Numbered from the stretch's first letter, positions 1 to 8,977 are shown. The stretch is 32,092 nucleotides of DNA from UBA3910 sp964626065 (GCA_964626065.1 CAZVDE010000018.1:1-32092), one strand, 5' to 3'. Notes: a model not told the origin generated them from the letters alone. Translations and numbers: made by a program.

Positions 1-55
<55 letters not shown>

Positions 56-66
56 GGTACGGATCA

Positions 67-95
67 ATTATATGAGAGCAGGGTCTTTTTGTCAA
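67..95 (-). promoter_or_regulatory. Consensus sigma-A promoter for the tRNA
   Basis: On the minus strand there is a perfect -35 TTGACA (90-95), a 17-base spacer and a perfect -10 TATAAT (67-72). Transcription would start near position 60, about five bases before the mature tRNA 5' end at 55. It lies in the 77-base gap after the sigA stop, so the tRNA can be made independently of the sigA operon. Confidence 0.92.
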
Positions 96-132
96 GACCG
101 AGTAAGCCAAAAAAACAAAGGCCAAATAACCG

Positions 133-1242
133 TTACTGCTCCAAGAAATCTTTAAGCTTTTTACTGCGGCTCGGGTGGCGCAATTTGCGCAACGCTTTCG
201 CTTCGATTTGGCGAATCCGTTCCCGGGTAACACCGAACACCTGGCCGACTTCTTCTAGGGTGCGCCCTCTACCATCATCCAAGCCAAATCTCAGCCTTAA
301 TACCTGCTGTTCTCGCGGAGTCAAAGACTGCAGCACTTCCCCCAGCTGCTCTTGGAGCATGGTAAACGCCGCCGCTTCGTCGGGCGCGGTTGCTTCTTGG
401 TCTTCGATGAAATCGCCAAGATGGCTGTCTTCCTCTTCACCGATGGGCGTCTCTAAAGAAACGGGTTCCTGGGCTATCTTCATGATCTCCCGCACCCTTT
501 CCACCGGAAGATCCATTTCCTCCGCGATTTCTTCGGGAAGGGGGGCCCTGCCCAATTCCTGCAGTAATTGGCGCGATACTCGCGTCAGCTTATTGATCGT
601 TTCCACCATATGCACCGGAATCCGAATCGTCCTGGCTTGGTCAGCAATAGCCCTGGTTATCGCCTGCCGAATCCACCAGGTTGCGTAAGTGCTAAATTTA
701 AAGCCTTTGCGGTAATCAAATTTCTCCACTGCCTTAATAAGGCCCAAATTGCCTTCTTGTATCAAATCGAGAAAATGCATGCCCCGGCCCACGTAGCGCT
801 TGGCGATGCTCACCACTAAACGTAGGTTGGCCTCTGCCAACTCCCTGTTGGCCGATTCATCGCCTTGTTCAATGCGTTTGGCCAGCTCCACTTCTTCTTC
901 CGCGACCAAAAGAGGAACGCGACCGATTTCCTTAAGATACATCCGCACCGGATCATCCAAGCTGATGCCTTCCGGAACGGAAAGATCATATTCGTCATCT
1001 TCTTCCTCATCATCGCCCTCGATGACATCCCCGTCTTCATCTTCTTCTTCATCGTCGGGCTGGGAGATAACATCGATCCCCAAAGAAGCAAAGCTCTCGT
1101 AAATCTCATCTATCTGTTCAGGAAGCAGGTCAACATCTTGAAGACTATCCATAATCTCTTCATAGGTAACCGTGCCCCGCTGCTTCGCCTTAGCCAGAAG
1201 TTCATTTACCGCTTCTATTTTAACAACTTCTCCATTGCTCAA
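133..1242 (-). CDS. sigA: RNA polymerase primary sigma factor SigA (RpoD)
   Basis: Housekeeping sigma factor that directs RNA polymerase to TTGACA/TATAAT promoters. The product is 369 residues, the usual size for Bacillota SigA. An N-terminal region 1.1-like segment is followed by a very acidic linker (about residues 70-90, mostly D/E) and then regions 1.2 to 4. Visible signatures are RMYLKEIG, the region 2 block FKFSTYATWWIRQAI and the C-terminal helix-turn-helix VTRERIRQIEAKALRKLR. I chose TTG at 1242 because GGAAAGGGGG lies nine bases upstream. The longer in-frame TTG at 1251 directly abuts that Shine-Dalgarno and could not use it. It starts 28 bases after the dnaG stop, as in the classic dnaG-rpoD operon. 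Confidence 0.97.
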   Translation of the reverse strand: MSNGEVVKIEAVNELLAKAKQRGTVTYEEIMDSLQDVDLLPEQIDEIYESFASLGIDVISQPDDEEEDEDGDVIEGDDEEEDDEYDLSVPEGISLDDPVRMYLKEIGRVPLLVAEEEVELAKRIEQGDESANRELAEANLRLVVSIAKRYVGRGMHFLDLIQEGNLGLIKAVEKFDYRKGFKFSTYATWWIRQAITRAIADQARTIRIPVHMVETINKLTRVSRQLLQELGRAPLPEEIAEEMDLPVERVREIMKIAQEPVSLETPIGEEEDSHLGDFIEDQEATAPDEAAAFTMLQEQLGEVLQSLTPREQQVLRLRFGLDDGRGRTLEEVGQVFGVTRERIRQIEAKALRKLRHPSRSKKLKDFLEQ

Positions 1243-1270
1243 GCATAACAACCCCCTTTCCCATTACTTT

Positions 1271-3004
1271 TCAGGGATTTTCGCTCAGAATCTGATAGTA
1301 TTCTCTGATTAAATAATACAGTTCCAGGCGAACATCAAAACCTTTATTATCATTCTCCAAGGAGGAAAGTTTTTCCTCCATCATTTCCAATCTTCGCCTG
1401 CTTAACAAGAGCAGAAAAGAATTGAAGTATTCTGCCCAGCTGCCCTCGGGTTCGCCCAAAGCACAGAGCCTTTCTATTACGGCCGATTCGTCCTCGCCGG
1501 CCGCTTGATTTTGCGCAATGGCGGCATACAAACGGCGGTAATCGGGATGTTGAAAATCCTCTGCAGTAACCGCGGCTTCCGTCAAGTCCCGCAAAACACC
1601 GGGGCGCAGTAACAGGTATCTGATGATCTCCCTTTCCGCAAGCTGCTCCTCCCTCGCCGTTTCGGGCACCGCGGGCACACTTCTCACATTATATCTATTC
1701 TGTACTGGCCGCGAAGAATCTATTCCCATCTTTTGGTTTATCTCCGCAGCCAACGAAGATTCTGAAATCCCCAGTCTTTGCGAGACGTAACGCAGGTATT
1801 CTTCCCTCTCAATTGCGTTTTCCAGCTGCGCTAATATCTGTATTACTTCGTTAGAGGCGTCCAGTTTTCCTTCTCTGGTTGTAATATCGTGTTGGGAAAT
1901 GGCCCAATCAATTTGATATTCCCGCAGTGGAACGGCGGAATTCAACCAGTGATCAACTTGTTCGGCACTGTGGGTGCGTACATAAGTATCCGGATCCTCT
2001 TCGTCCCGCAGACGGGCCACTAAGACCTGCAGTTCGTGCCGGTGCAGGACCTCCATGCCGCTTAATACCGCCCGCCGGCCGGCGGCGTCTCCGTCAAAAG
2101 CGATGATCGCCCTCTTGCTGAACCGTGCCAGCAGCCTGGCATGCCTGGGAGTAAATGCCGTTCCCAGACTGGCCACCACATTCTGCCTGCCGACTGAAAA
2201 CAGGGCAATAAGATCGGTGTAACCCTCAACGATAATCACCTGATCTTGACGTTTAATGGCGTCTTTAGACCAGTTTAACCCGTATAAAACTGAGCTTTTA
2301 TCAAATACTGCCGTCTGGGCGGTATTCAAATACTTGGGCTGCTGCGGATTCATTGCCCTGCCGCCAAAACCGATAAAACGGCCCAGGTGATCGCAGATGG
2401 GAAACAGGATTCGATCGCGGAAACGATCGATGTAGCCCTGACGGCCCAAGGATATCAGCCCCGCTTCTTCAGCCGATTGCAGATCAATGTTTTTTGCTTC
2501 CAAAAAACGAACCAAGCCATCCCAACCCGGCAGTGCATAGCCAAGATAGAATTCCCGAGCAAGTTCCTCGGTTATGCCGCGTTGTTCCAAATAGCGTCGA
2601 GCCGCAAGCCCGGGGCCCTGGCGCAAATTACGATAATAATAGCGGGCCGCCTCTTCGTTGATCTTGCGCAGCTGCTCCCTTTTTTCCTCCCTTTTTCTAT
2701 CCTGGGCGGACTGGGCCGGTACCGCAAGGCCCTGTTCTTGGGCAAGCATGCTTACAGCTTCCGGAAAAGAAACATGCTGGGTCTCCATAATGAAGTTGAA
2801 CACATTGCCCCCCGTGTTGCAGCCAAAACAATGGAAGAACTGTTTTTCCCGATTGACGGTAAAGGATGGTGTCTTTTCATCGTGAAAGGGGCATAAACCC
2901 ACATAATTGCGGCCCGTTTGCCTCAACTGCACCGTTTTGCCGATCACATCAACAATATCCACCGATGACTTCACTAGGTCGATCCATTCATCGGGAAACC
3001 GCAT
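1271..3004 (-). CDS. dnaG: DNA primase DnaG
   Basis: Makes RNA primers for replication. The product has 577 residues from the ATG at 3004, followed by RFPDEWID and the conserved SVDIVDVIG start of the family. The N-terminal CHC2 zinc finger is complete (CPFH near residues 38-41 and CFGC about 20 residues later). The TOPRIM core shows IIVEGYTD, a GTAFT motif and AFDGDAAG. The C-terminal part is the DnaB-binding region. The open frame extends 26 codons upstream into the terminator region, but that extension is hydrophobic and unlike DnaG, so I rejected it. GTG codons at V22/V23 of the long frame remain possible alternatives. It forms an operon with sigA. Confidence 0.96.
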   Translation of the reverse strand: MRFPDEWIDLVKSSVDIVDVIGKTVQLRQTGRNYVGLCPFHDEKTPSFTVNREKQFFHCFGCNTGGNVFNFIMETQHVSFPEAVSMLAQEQGLAVPAQSAQDRKREEKREQLRKINEEAARYYYRNLRQGPGLAARRYLEQRGITEELAREFYLGYALPGWDGLVRFLEAKNIDLQSAEEAGLISLGRQGYIDRFRDRILFPICDHLGRFIGFGGRAMNPQQPKYLNTAQTAVFDKSSVLYGLNWSKDAIKRQDQVIIVEGYTDLIALFSVGRQNVVASLGTAFTPRHARLLARFSKRAIIAFDGDAAGRRAVLSGMEVLHRHELQVLVARLRDEEDPDTYVRTHSAEQVDHWLNSAVPLREYQIDWAISQHDITTREGKLDASNEVIQILAQLENAIEREEYLRYVSQRLGISESSLAAEINQKMGIDSSRPVQNRYNVRSVPAVPETAREEQLAEREIIRYLLLRPGVLRDLTEAAVTAEDFQHPDYRRLYAAIAQNQAAGEDESAVIERLCALGEPEGSWAEYFNSFLLLLSRRRLEMMEEKLSSLENDNKGFDVRLELYYLIREYYQILSENP

Positions 3005-3042
3005 TATGGCCTTCACCACCCTTGTGGAAATAAAGACAATGA

Positions 3043-3077
3043 GAAAAAAGAAACCCACACCGCCTAGTATGGGTTTC
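3043..3077 (-). terminator. Intrinsic terminator after ppdK
   Basis: On the minus strand an 8-bp stem GAAACCCA/TGGGTTTC (3070-3077 and 3050-3057) with a 12-base loop is followed by six T residues (3044-3049). It sits between the ppdK stop and dnaG, so it ends ppdK transcription and leaves only about 40 bases before dnaG. Confidence 0.85.
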
Positions 3078-3082
3078 CCCAC

Positions 3083-3106
3083 GGGGAGGCTTTCTCCTGC
3101 CTCCCC
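3083..3106. terminator. Second GC-rich hairpin downstream of ppdK
   Basis: An 8-bp perfect stem GGGGAGGC/GCCTCCCC with an 8-base loop lies between the ppdK stop and the main terminator. In the ppdK direction it has no U-run. In the other direction CTATTTTT follows, but no plus-strand gene needs ending here. It may protect the ppdK mRNA 3' end or back up termination. Confidence 0.5.
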
Positions 3107-3126
3107 CTATTTTTGGTTACCCCCGG

Positions 3127-5760
3127 TTAACGGGGATTGCGAATGTTGGCCTGAGCTGCGGCCAGGCGTGCAATGGGCACGCGGAAGGGCGAACAGCTGA
3201 CGTAATCCAACCCCACCTTATGGAAAAACTCAATAGAGGCCGGGTCACCGCCGTGTTCACCGCAAACACCGATTTTTAGGTTCGGTTTTACGGCGCGTCC
3301 TTTTTCAACCCCTGTCCTAACCAGGCTGCCAATGCCCACTTGATCAAGACTTTGGAAAGGATCCCTGGCCAGAATCTCCTGTTCAACATAGACGGGCAGG
3401 AATGTGCCCGCATCATCTCTGCTGTAGCCAAAGCCCATTTGGGTGAGATCATTTGTCCCAAAGGAGAAGAATTCCGCCTCGGCGGCAATTTCATCGGCCA
3501 CAAGGCAAGCCCTGGGGACTTCTATCATCGTTCCCACCAGGTATTCGAACTGAACACCTGTCTCTTCCATGACCGCCTCGGCCACTTCAACGCAAATCTT
3601 TTTCGTGATCTGCAGTTCTTGGACCGTTCCGATTAGGGGAATCATCACTTCCGGTAAGACGGAGGTGCCCTCTTTCGTCAATTGCGCCGCGGCCTCAAAA
3701 ATAGCGCGCGCCTGCATAGCATAGATTTCGGGATAGGTGATTCCCAAGCGGCAACCGCGGTGGCCGAGCATGGGGTTGATTTCCTCCAAAGACTCAATGC
3801 GAGCCCGGAGTGTTTCAATCGAAAGGCCCATAGAGGTGGCAAGCCTACTGATTGCGGCTTCGTCCTGCGGCACAAATTCATGCAGCGGAGGATCGAGCAA
3901 ACGTACCGTCACGGGTAATCCCTTCATGGTTCTAAAAATACCGATAAAGTCTTCCCGCTGGTAAGGAAGGAGCTTAGCAAGTGCCTGCTTGCGGCCCTGT
4001 TGATCACCTGCGAAGATCATCTGGCGCACAACGTTGACCCGATCGCCTTCAAAAAACATATGCTCGGTACGGGTCAGGCCAATACCCTCCGCACCGAAAT
4101 CCAATGCGGTTTGGCTGTCCTGGGGCGTATCGGCGTTAGTCCGAATACCCAAGGCCCTAAATTCATCGGCCCATTCCATGAGGGTACCAAAATAGCCTTC
4201 CACCTGTACCTCAACCATGGGAACCTGGCCCACGATAACTTCGCCTGCGGTTCCATTAAGTGTAATCCATTCGCCCTCTTTAAGAACGGTTGTGCCGAAA
4301 GTCAATGTTTTATTGGCTTCGCTGATCTGTGCAGCCGCACAGCCCGCTACACAGCACTTACCCATACCGCGGGCAACTACCGCCGCGTGCGAGGTCATTC
4401 CACCGCGAGCGGTCAGAATTCCCTCTGCAACGTCCATGCCGCCAATATCTTCAGGCGAAGTCTCATTGCGCACCAATATAACCGTTTCACCGCGCCCTGC
4501 CCATTCTTCCGCGTCATCCGCGGTAAAGACAATGCGGCCGGCTGCCGCTCCCGGAGATGCGGGCAACCCGGTTGCGATAACATCGTACTTGGCATCCGGA
4601 TCAATCATGGGATGCAGTAGTTGATCAAGCTGGGCAGGATCAACGCGCAGTACTGCCGTCTCTTTATCAATTAAGCCTTCTTCAACCATTTCTACCGCCA
4701 TGCGTACCGCAGCGGTCGCGGTTCTCTTGCCCGCTCTGGTCTGAAGCATCCATAGTTTACCCTGCTGGATGGTGAACTCCACGTCCTGCATTTCCTTGTA
4801 ATGCTGTTCGAGCTTTTTGTAGATATCCACCAATTCCTGATAAATCGCCGGCATTTCCTCCTCTAAATGCGAAATAGGATGCGGTGTGCGGATACCCGCT
4901 ACCACGTCTTCACCCTGCGCATCCATGAGGTATTCGCCGTAAAAGACATTTTCACCGGTGGAAGGATCTCTAGTAAAGGCAACCCCCGTACCGGAATTTT
5001 CACCCATGTTACCGAAGACCATTGTCTGCACGTTTACCGCCGTTCCCCAGTTGTGAGGGATGTGGTTAATCTGGCGATAGCGGATAGCGCGCTGTGTATT
5101 CCAAGACTTAAACACAGCATCGATCGAACCGCGCAGCTGTTCGAACGGTTCGGACGGGAACAATCTGCCGATCGCTTTTTGCACTATGTTTTTGTATTCG
5201 TCCACCAGTTCTTTGAGTGCCTCCACTGATAGTTCGTTATCCAGCTTTACACCCTGTTCTTTGCGTTTCTTGGCTAGAGCGTCTTCAAACAGCTGGTGTT
5301 CGACACCCATGACCACATCGCCGTACATTTGAATGAAGCGGCGATAGGAGTCCCAGGCAAAGCGGGCGTTGCCCGATTTTTCCGCCAGTGCCTCCACAGT
5401 AACGTCGTTGAGGCCCAAATTCAACACGGTATCCATCATACCCGGCATGGAAACGCGCGCGCCGGAACGAACGGACAATAAAAGCGGGTCCTCTTCATCG
5501 CCGAATTTGACACCCATCGCTTTCTCTAAACGGGCAATGTTTTCACGAATCTGCTCTTCGAGGCCGTCCACCCATTGTTCATCGTTATTATAAAATGCAA
5601 CACATGCCTCGGTTGTGATTGTAAACCCTCCGGGAACGGGAATCCCAATCGCCACCATTTCGGCCAAATTGGCCCCCTTGCCGCCGACTAAATTTCTTTC
5701 ACCCTGCTGGCCGTCTGTCTGCCCATCGCCGAAAAAGTAAACCCATTTTTTTCTGCTCAT
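3127..5760 (-). CDS. ppdK: Pyruvate, phosphate dikinase
   Basis: Interconverts pyruvate + ATP + Pi and PEP + AMP + PPi. In anaerobes it often works in glycolysis or PEP synthesis. At 877 residues it is full length. Seen in order: the N-terminal ATP-grasp part (VGGKGANLAEM, VPGGFTIT), the central swivelling domain with GGMTSHAAVVARG (phospho-carrier His458; Thr456 is the residue modified in regulated homologues), and the C-terminal PEP/pyruvate barrel with IGVCGEHGGDP (catalytic Cys near 833). The ATG at 5760 follows AGAAGGAGG at good spacing. The bifunctional PPDK regulatory kinase/phosphorylase gene, often beside ppdK or glyS in related genomes, is absent between glyS and ppdK here. Confidence 0.97.
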   Translation of the reverse strand: MSRKKWVYFFGDGQTDGQQGERNLVGGKGANLAEMVAIGIPVPGGFTITTEACVAFYNNDEQWVDGLEEQIRENIARLEKAMGVKFGDEEDPLLLSVRSGARVSMPGMMDTVLNLGLNDVTVEALAEKSGNARFAWDSYRRFIQMYGDVVMGVEHQLFEDALAKKRKEQGVKLDNELSVEALKELVDEYKNIVQKAIGRLFPSEPFEQLRGSIDAVFKSWNTQRAIRYRQINHIPHNWGTAVNVQTMVFGNMGENSGTGVAFTRDPSTGENVFYGEYLMDAQGEDVVAGIRTPHPISHLEEEMPAIYQELVDIYKKLEQHYKEMQDVEFTIQQGKLWMLQTRAGKRTATAAVRMAVEMVEEGLIDKETAVLRVDPAQLDQLLHPMIDPDAKYDVIATGLPASPGAAAGRIVFTADDAEEWAGRGETVILVRNETSPEDIGGMDVAEGILTARGGMTSHAAVVARGMGKCCVAGCAAAQISEANKTLTFGTTVLKEGEWITLNGTAGEVIVGQVPMVEVQVEGYFGTLMEWADEFRALGIRTNADTPQDSQTALDFGAEGIGLTRTEHMFFEGDRVNVVRQMIFAGDQQGRKQALAKLLPYQREDFIGIFRTMKGLPVTVRLLDPPLHEFVPQDEAAISRLATSMGLSIETLRARIESLEEINPMLGHRGCRLGITYPEIYAMQARAIFEAAAQLTKEGTSVLPEVMIPLIGTVQELQITKKICVEVAEAVMEETGVQFEYLVGTMIEVPRACLVADEIAAEAEFFSFGTNDLTQMGFGYSRDDAGTFLPVYVEQEILARDPFQSLDQVGIGSLVRTGVEKGRAVKPNLKIGVCGEHGGDPASIEFFHKVGLDYVSCSPFRVPIARLAAAQANIRNPR

Positions 5761-5779
5761 TTACATCCTCCTTCTATCC

Positions 5780-5857
5780 TTAACTGTCTATCGCCGCCCG
5801 CGAGGCCCACCATGCGGGCCGTCCCGAGGGAGCATAGGCAAAATTACCAAAAGACAT
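5780..5857 (-). CDS. Candidate 25-residue leader peptide or gene remnant before ppdK
   Basis: The 139-base gap between glyS and ppdK is not empty. On the minus strand an ATG at 5857 opens a 25-codon frame (begins MSFGNFAYAP, contains AWWA) that stops just before the ppdK Shine-Dalgarno. A strong AGGAGG 23 bases after the glyS stop precedes a different, overlapping 10-codon frame (5844-5876, MGADTEYVFW). The two frames could be parts of one decayed or frameshifted small gene. The region also folds into a GC-rich hairpin (GCCCGC/GCGGGC). I recognise no family, and non-coding leader sequence is an equal possibility. Confidence 0.2.
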   Translation of the reverse strand: MSFGNFAYAPSGRPAWWASRAAIDS

Positions 5858-5899
5858 ATTCTGTATCAGCCCCCATTATCCTCCTGCGGCGAATTTTCT

Positions 5900-7969
5900 T
5901 TACTTATTAACAACAATTTGATTGAAGTCGCCATATGAAGTGTATAACTTTAACGCTTTTTGCAATAATCCCAAGCGATTACTGCGAACTTGGGAATCAC
6001 TATCCATGATCATCACGTCCGTGAAAAACCGATCAATCGGCGCCCGTAAAGCGGCTAATTCCCGTAAGTAACCGTGGTAATCCCCCGCATCCAATTTAGA
6101 CCGGCAGCGATCGGCCGCATCGCTTAGTGCTTGAAAGAATTCACTGTCGGCTGTTTGAAATACGGCCCGGTTCAACTGCTGCCTTTCCGCCTTCGCCGCC
6201 AGGTTAACAATGCGCTCAAAACCGATCATTAAATCTGTGCCGCCTTCGGAGTCGATAAACTCGGTGAGAGCCTGCACTGCGCGCCTCAATTCGGAGGGGC
6301 GATCATCTTCCGAAGCAATAACCGCATCCACAAGATCGTACCTGTAGCCCTGTTCCAGCAGGAAAACTCGGAGGCGAGCCAGGAGAAAATCTCGCAGAGA
6401 CCGGGCCGCTTCGTCGCCGAATACGACCCCAACGGCTTCATAACCGGGCCCGGCCAGCTCAAGCAGTTCTTGTAATGATAGAGCGTAGCCGCCCTGCAGC
6501 AGTATCTGCACAACTCCCTGGGCTTGTCGGCGCAGGGCGAAGGGATCCTGAGATCCTGTAGGTATTTTGCCCAGGGCGAAATACCCTACTAATGTATCAA
6601 TTTTATCGGCCAAACTTACAACGATGCCTTCCGCGGTGAGCGGCAAATCATCTGCGGCAAACCGAGGCTGATAGTGTTCTCTTATTCCCGCCGCCACCGA
6701 CTCCGGCTCACCCTGAAGAAGGGCATATTTTTCGCCCATTATTCCCTGCAGTTCGGGAAACTCGCCTACCATCTGGGTTACTAGGTCCGCCTTAGCCAAC
6801 TTCGCCGCCCGCACAATGCTGTCCCGCTGCTGCCCATAGCCTAACTTTTCCCCCAGTTGGCCGCTGAGAACCACAAGGCGCCTGACCTTATCGCCTATTG
6901 ATCCCAATCCATCCTGAAATACGACCGCATCCAGTTTTTGCACATTGTCTGCTAGTGAAACTGCCTGATCTTCATTGTAGAAAAACCGGGCATCTGCCAG
7001 CCGGGCCGCAAGCACTTTTTCGTTACCCGCTATCACGGTGTTTAAATGATTATCCGCTCCGTTGCGCACGCCGATGAAACTGGGCAAAAGCCTACCCCGG
7101 CTATCCTTGAGAGGAAAATAACGTTGATGGGTTTTCATTGTGGTTGTCAAGACCTCCGTGGGAAGCTGCAGATAATCACTGCTGAACTCCCCACAAAAAG
7201 CAGTGGGATACTCAACTAAGTTTAATACCTCAAGCAGCAAAGACTCATCATCTGCCACCACCGCGTCGCGCTGTGCGGCCAAATGCCGGATTTGACTGCG
7301 AATCAATCTTTCCCGCTCTTCCGTGTCGGCCAGCACATAGCCGTTTTTTAAAGCAGACAAATAATGGCCGGGATTGGTCACGGTAATGGGCCTCGAAGAT
7401 AGTTGGCGGTGACCGAAAGTGACCCGGCCGGCCTGAACCATACCTAAATCAAGGGGGATCACTTCTTCACCCAAAAGGCACACGATCCAGCGCAGAGGGC
7501 GGGCGAAGCGCAGGTCATAGTCACCCCAGCGCATATTTTTCGGAAAATGCAGCTCTGCAACGATCTTTTCCAAAAGGGGTTTAATTATGGCGGGCGCTTG
7601 TTTACCCTGCATTTTCTTTTTGATATACAGATAATCCGCACCCTGAAACTGCTTAATAACGACATCGTCTGCCATCGCACCCTGGGAACGGAGAAAACCC
7701 TGGCCGGCCCTTGTCAGCTGCCCGCGATCATCGTAGGCGATGTTCTTAGGGGGGCCTTTGACTTCCATCTCTAAATCGGCCTGCTTTGCTTGCAAATCTT
7801 TAATCAGGACAGCTAGACGGCGCGGGGTGCTAAATTCCTGCACTTCCCCGTGGGCTAGGCGCTCATCGCGCAGCCCCTTTCGGATCGCCTTTGAAAGTGA
7901 TGTGAGTGCCCCGGGCACAAAGCGCGCGGGTAGTTCTTCAAAACCCAACTCCAAAAGAAAATCATGCAT
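5900..7969 (-). CDS. glyS: Glycyl-tRNA synthetase beta subunit
   Basis: Beta subunit of the bacterial alpha2beta2 glycyl-tRNA synthetase. It binds tRNA-Gly, while the alpha subunit carries the class II active site. At 689 residues it has the normal length. The N-terminus LLELGFEELPARFV and internal blocks such as MKTHQRYFPL and FIGVRNGA are family hallmarks. The C-terminus is the helical DALR-type anticodon-binding region. Its ATG at 7969 directly follows the glyQ TAA, with AGAGGGGG as ribosome site inside the glyQ end, so the two subunits are translationally coupled. The frame is intact. Confidence 0.97.
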   Translation of the reverse strand: MHDFLLELGFEELPARFVPGALTSLSKAIRKGLRDERLAHGEVQEFSTPRRLAVLIKDLQAKQADLEMEVKGPPKNIAYDDRGQLTRAGQGFLRSQGAMADDVVIKQFQGADYLYIKKKMQGKQAPAIIKPLLEKIVAELHFPKNMRWGDYDLRFARPLRWIVCLLGEEVIPLDLGMVQAGRVTFGHRQLSSRPITVTNPGHYLSALKNGYVLADTEERERLIRSQIRHLAAQRDAVVADDESLLLEVLNLVEYPTAFCGEFSSDYLQLPTEVLTTTMKTHQRYFPLKDSRGRLLPSFIGVRNGADNHLNTVIAGNEKVLAARLADARFFYNEDQAVSLADNVQKLDAVVFQDGLGSIGDKVRRLVVLSGQLGEKLGYGQQRDSIVRAAKLAKADLVTQMVGEFPELQGIMGEKYALLQGEPESVAAGIREHYQPRFAADDLPLTAEGIVVSLADKIDTLVGYFALGKIPTGSQDPFALRRQAQGVVQILLQGGYALSLQELLELAGPGYEAVGVVFGDEAARSLRDFLLARLRVFLLEQGYRYDLVDAVIASEDDRPSELRRAVQALTEFIDSEGGTDLMIGFERIVNLAAKAERQQLNRAVFQTADSEFFQALSDAADRCRSKLDAGDYHGYLRELAALRAPIDRFFTDVMIMDSDSQVRSNRLGLLQKALKLYTSYGDFNQIVVNK

Positions 7970-8848
7970 TTATAAGTGCCCCCTCTGCAGTAATGGAAAC
8001 CCTAATTTTTCCCGCTCGGCCAAGTAAGCCTGTGCAGCTTGGCAAGCTAAGGAGCGGACTCGCGCTATGAAACGCGTTCTCTCGCTGACGCTAATCGCGC
8101 CTCGGGCGTCAAGTAAGTTAAATATGTGGGAACACTTCAAAACATAATCGTAACCGGGCAGCACAAGCCCTGACCCGATCAAACGCTCAGCCTCCCCCTC
8201 GTAGAGATCAAAAAGGGTAAACAGTTTCTCAGCGGCGGATGCTTCAAAGTTAAACTTAGAAAACTGCACTTCCATCTGGTGAAAAACATCGCCATAGGTA
8301 ATGTCCCCAACCCATTGGAGGTCGAACATACTGTCCACCCCCTGAATGAACATAGCCAAGCGTTCCACCCCATAGGTGATTTCGGCCGCCACCGGACGAA
8401 CATCGATGCCGCCCACCTGCTGAAAATAGGTGAATTGGGTGATCTCCATGCCATCGAGCCAGACTTCCCAGCCCAAGCCCCAGGCACCCACAGTGGGCGA
8501 TTCCCAATCATCTTCCACAAAACGCACATCGTGCCTTAACAGATCAATACCCAAAGCCTCCAGGCTGGCTAGGTACACTTCCTGCACGTCATCGGGAGAC
8601 GGCTTTAAAATAACTTGGTATTGATAATAATGCTGAGTCCTATTGGGATTCTCCCCGTAGCGGCCATCCGTTGGCCTCCTGCTGGGCTGCACATAAGCCG
8701 CTCGCCACGGTTCGGGGCCCAACACCCGCAAAAAAGTGGCTGGCGACATCGTCCCAGCCCCCACCTCCAGATCATAGGGCTGATAGATGATGCAGCCCTG
8801 TTCGGCCCAGTATGTCTGCAGTTTGATAATCATTTCTTGAAGATTCAT
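7970..8848 (-). CDS. glyQ: Glycyl-tRNA synthetase alpha subunit
   Basis: Catalytic class II subunit that charges tRNA-Gly with glycine and ATP. The product is 292 residues. The N-terminus contains WAEQGCIIYQPYDLEVGAG, followed by the motif FLRVLGPEPW and RRPTDGRYGENPNR, all characteristic of GlyQ. The ATG at 8848 follows GGGGTGG at suitable spacing. It is the first gene of a glyQ-glyS operon with its own promoter at 8949-8977 and an intrinsic terminator only about 20 bases upstream of the start codon, which suggests attenuation. The T-box sequence usual for glycine genes is not present. Confidence 0.97.
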   Translation of the reverse strand: MNLQEMIIKLQTYWAEQGCIIYQPYDLEVGAGTMSPATFLRVLGPEPWRAAYVQPSRRPTDGRYGENPNRTQHYYQYQVILKPSPDDVQEVYLASLEALGIDLLRHDVRFVEDDWESPTVGAWGLGWEVWLDGMEITQFTYFQQVGGIDVRPVAAEITYGVERLAMFIQGVDSMFDLQWVGDITYGDVFHQMEVQFSKFNFEASAAEKLFTLFDLYEGEAERLIGSGLVLPGYDYVLKCSHIFNLLDARGAISVSERTRFIARVRSLACQAAQAYLAEREKLGFPLLQRGHL

Positions 8849-8869
8849 TTCATTCCACCCCGCTTTTCT

Positions 8870-8909
8870 AAAAAAAACCTTTCGCCCCCAAAAGCAAGGG
8901 ACAAAAGGT
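8870..8909 (-). terminator. Terminator in the glyQ leader (probable attenuator)
   Basis: On the minus strand ACCTTTTGTCCC pairs with GGGGGCGAAAGGT through about 12 base pairs (two G-U) and is followed by eight T residues (8870-8877). It lies between the glyQS promoter and the glyQ start, so transcripts from that promoter must read through it. It would also stop transcription coming from the recO block. Confidence 0.8.
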
Positions 8910-8948
8910 CTCTTTAGAGGAACTCCGTTAGTCTATCCTTTTTTCTAA

Positions 8949-8977
8949 TTTATATCAAATAGCCCACTAATTGTCAA
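8949..8977 (-). promoter_or_regulatory. Sigma-A promoter for glyQS
   Basis: A perfect -35 TTGACA (8972-8977), a 17-base spacer and -10 TATAAA (8949-8954, five of six) on the minus strand. The -35 overlaps the stop region of the upstream DUF4342-like gene. The expected start near 8942 gives a leader of only about 95 bases before glyQ. Confidence 0.85.

Noticed and set aside
89..688. A 199-codon plus-strand frame opposite sigA
   Set aside because: Serine/arginine-rich translation of the reverse of sigA regions 2-4, no Shine-Dalgarno.
4000..4620. A 206-codon plus-strand open frame inside ppdK
   Set aside because: It lies wholly antisense to conserved PPDK sequence, including the catalytic His region, has no ribosome site and shows no domain pattern.
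8849..8870. GGGGTGG before glyQ as a T-box motif
   Set aside because: It lacks the ACCGCG part, lies after the terminator rather than before it, and is simply the glyQ ribosome site.
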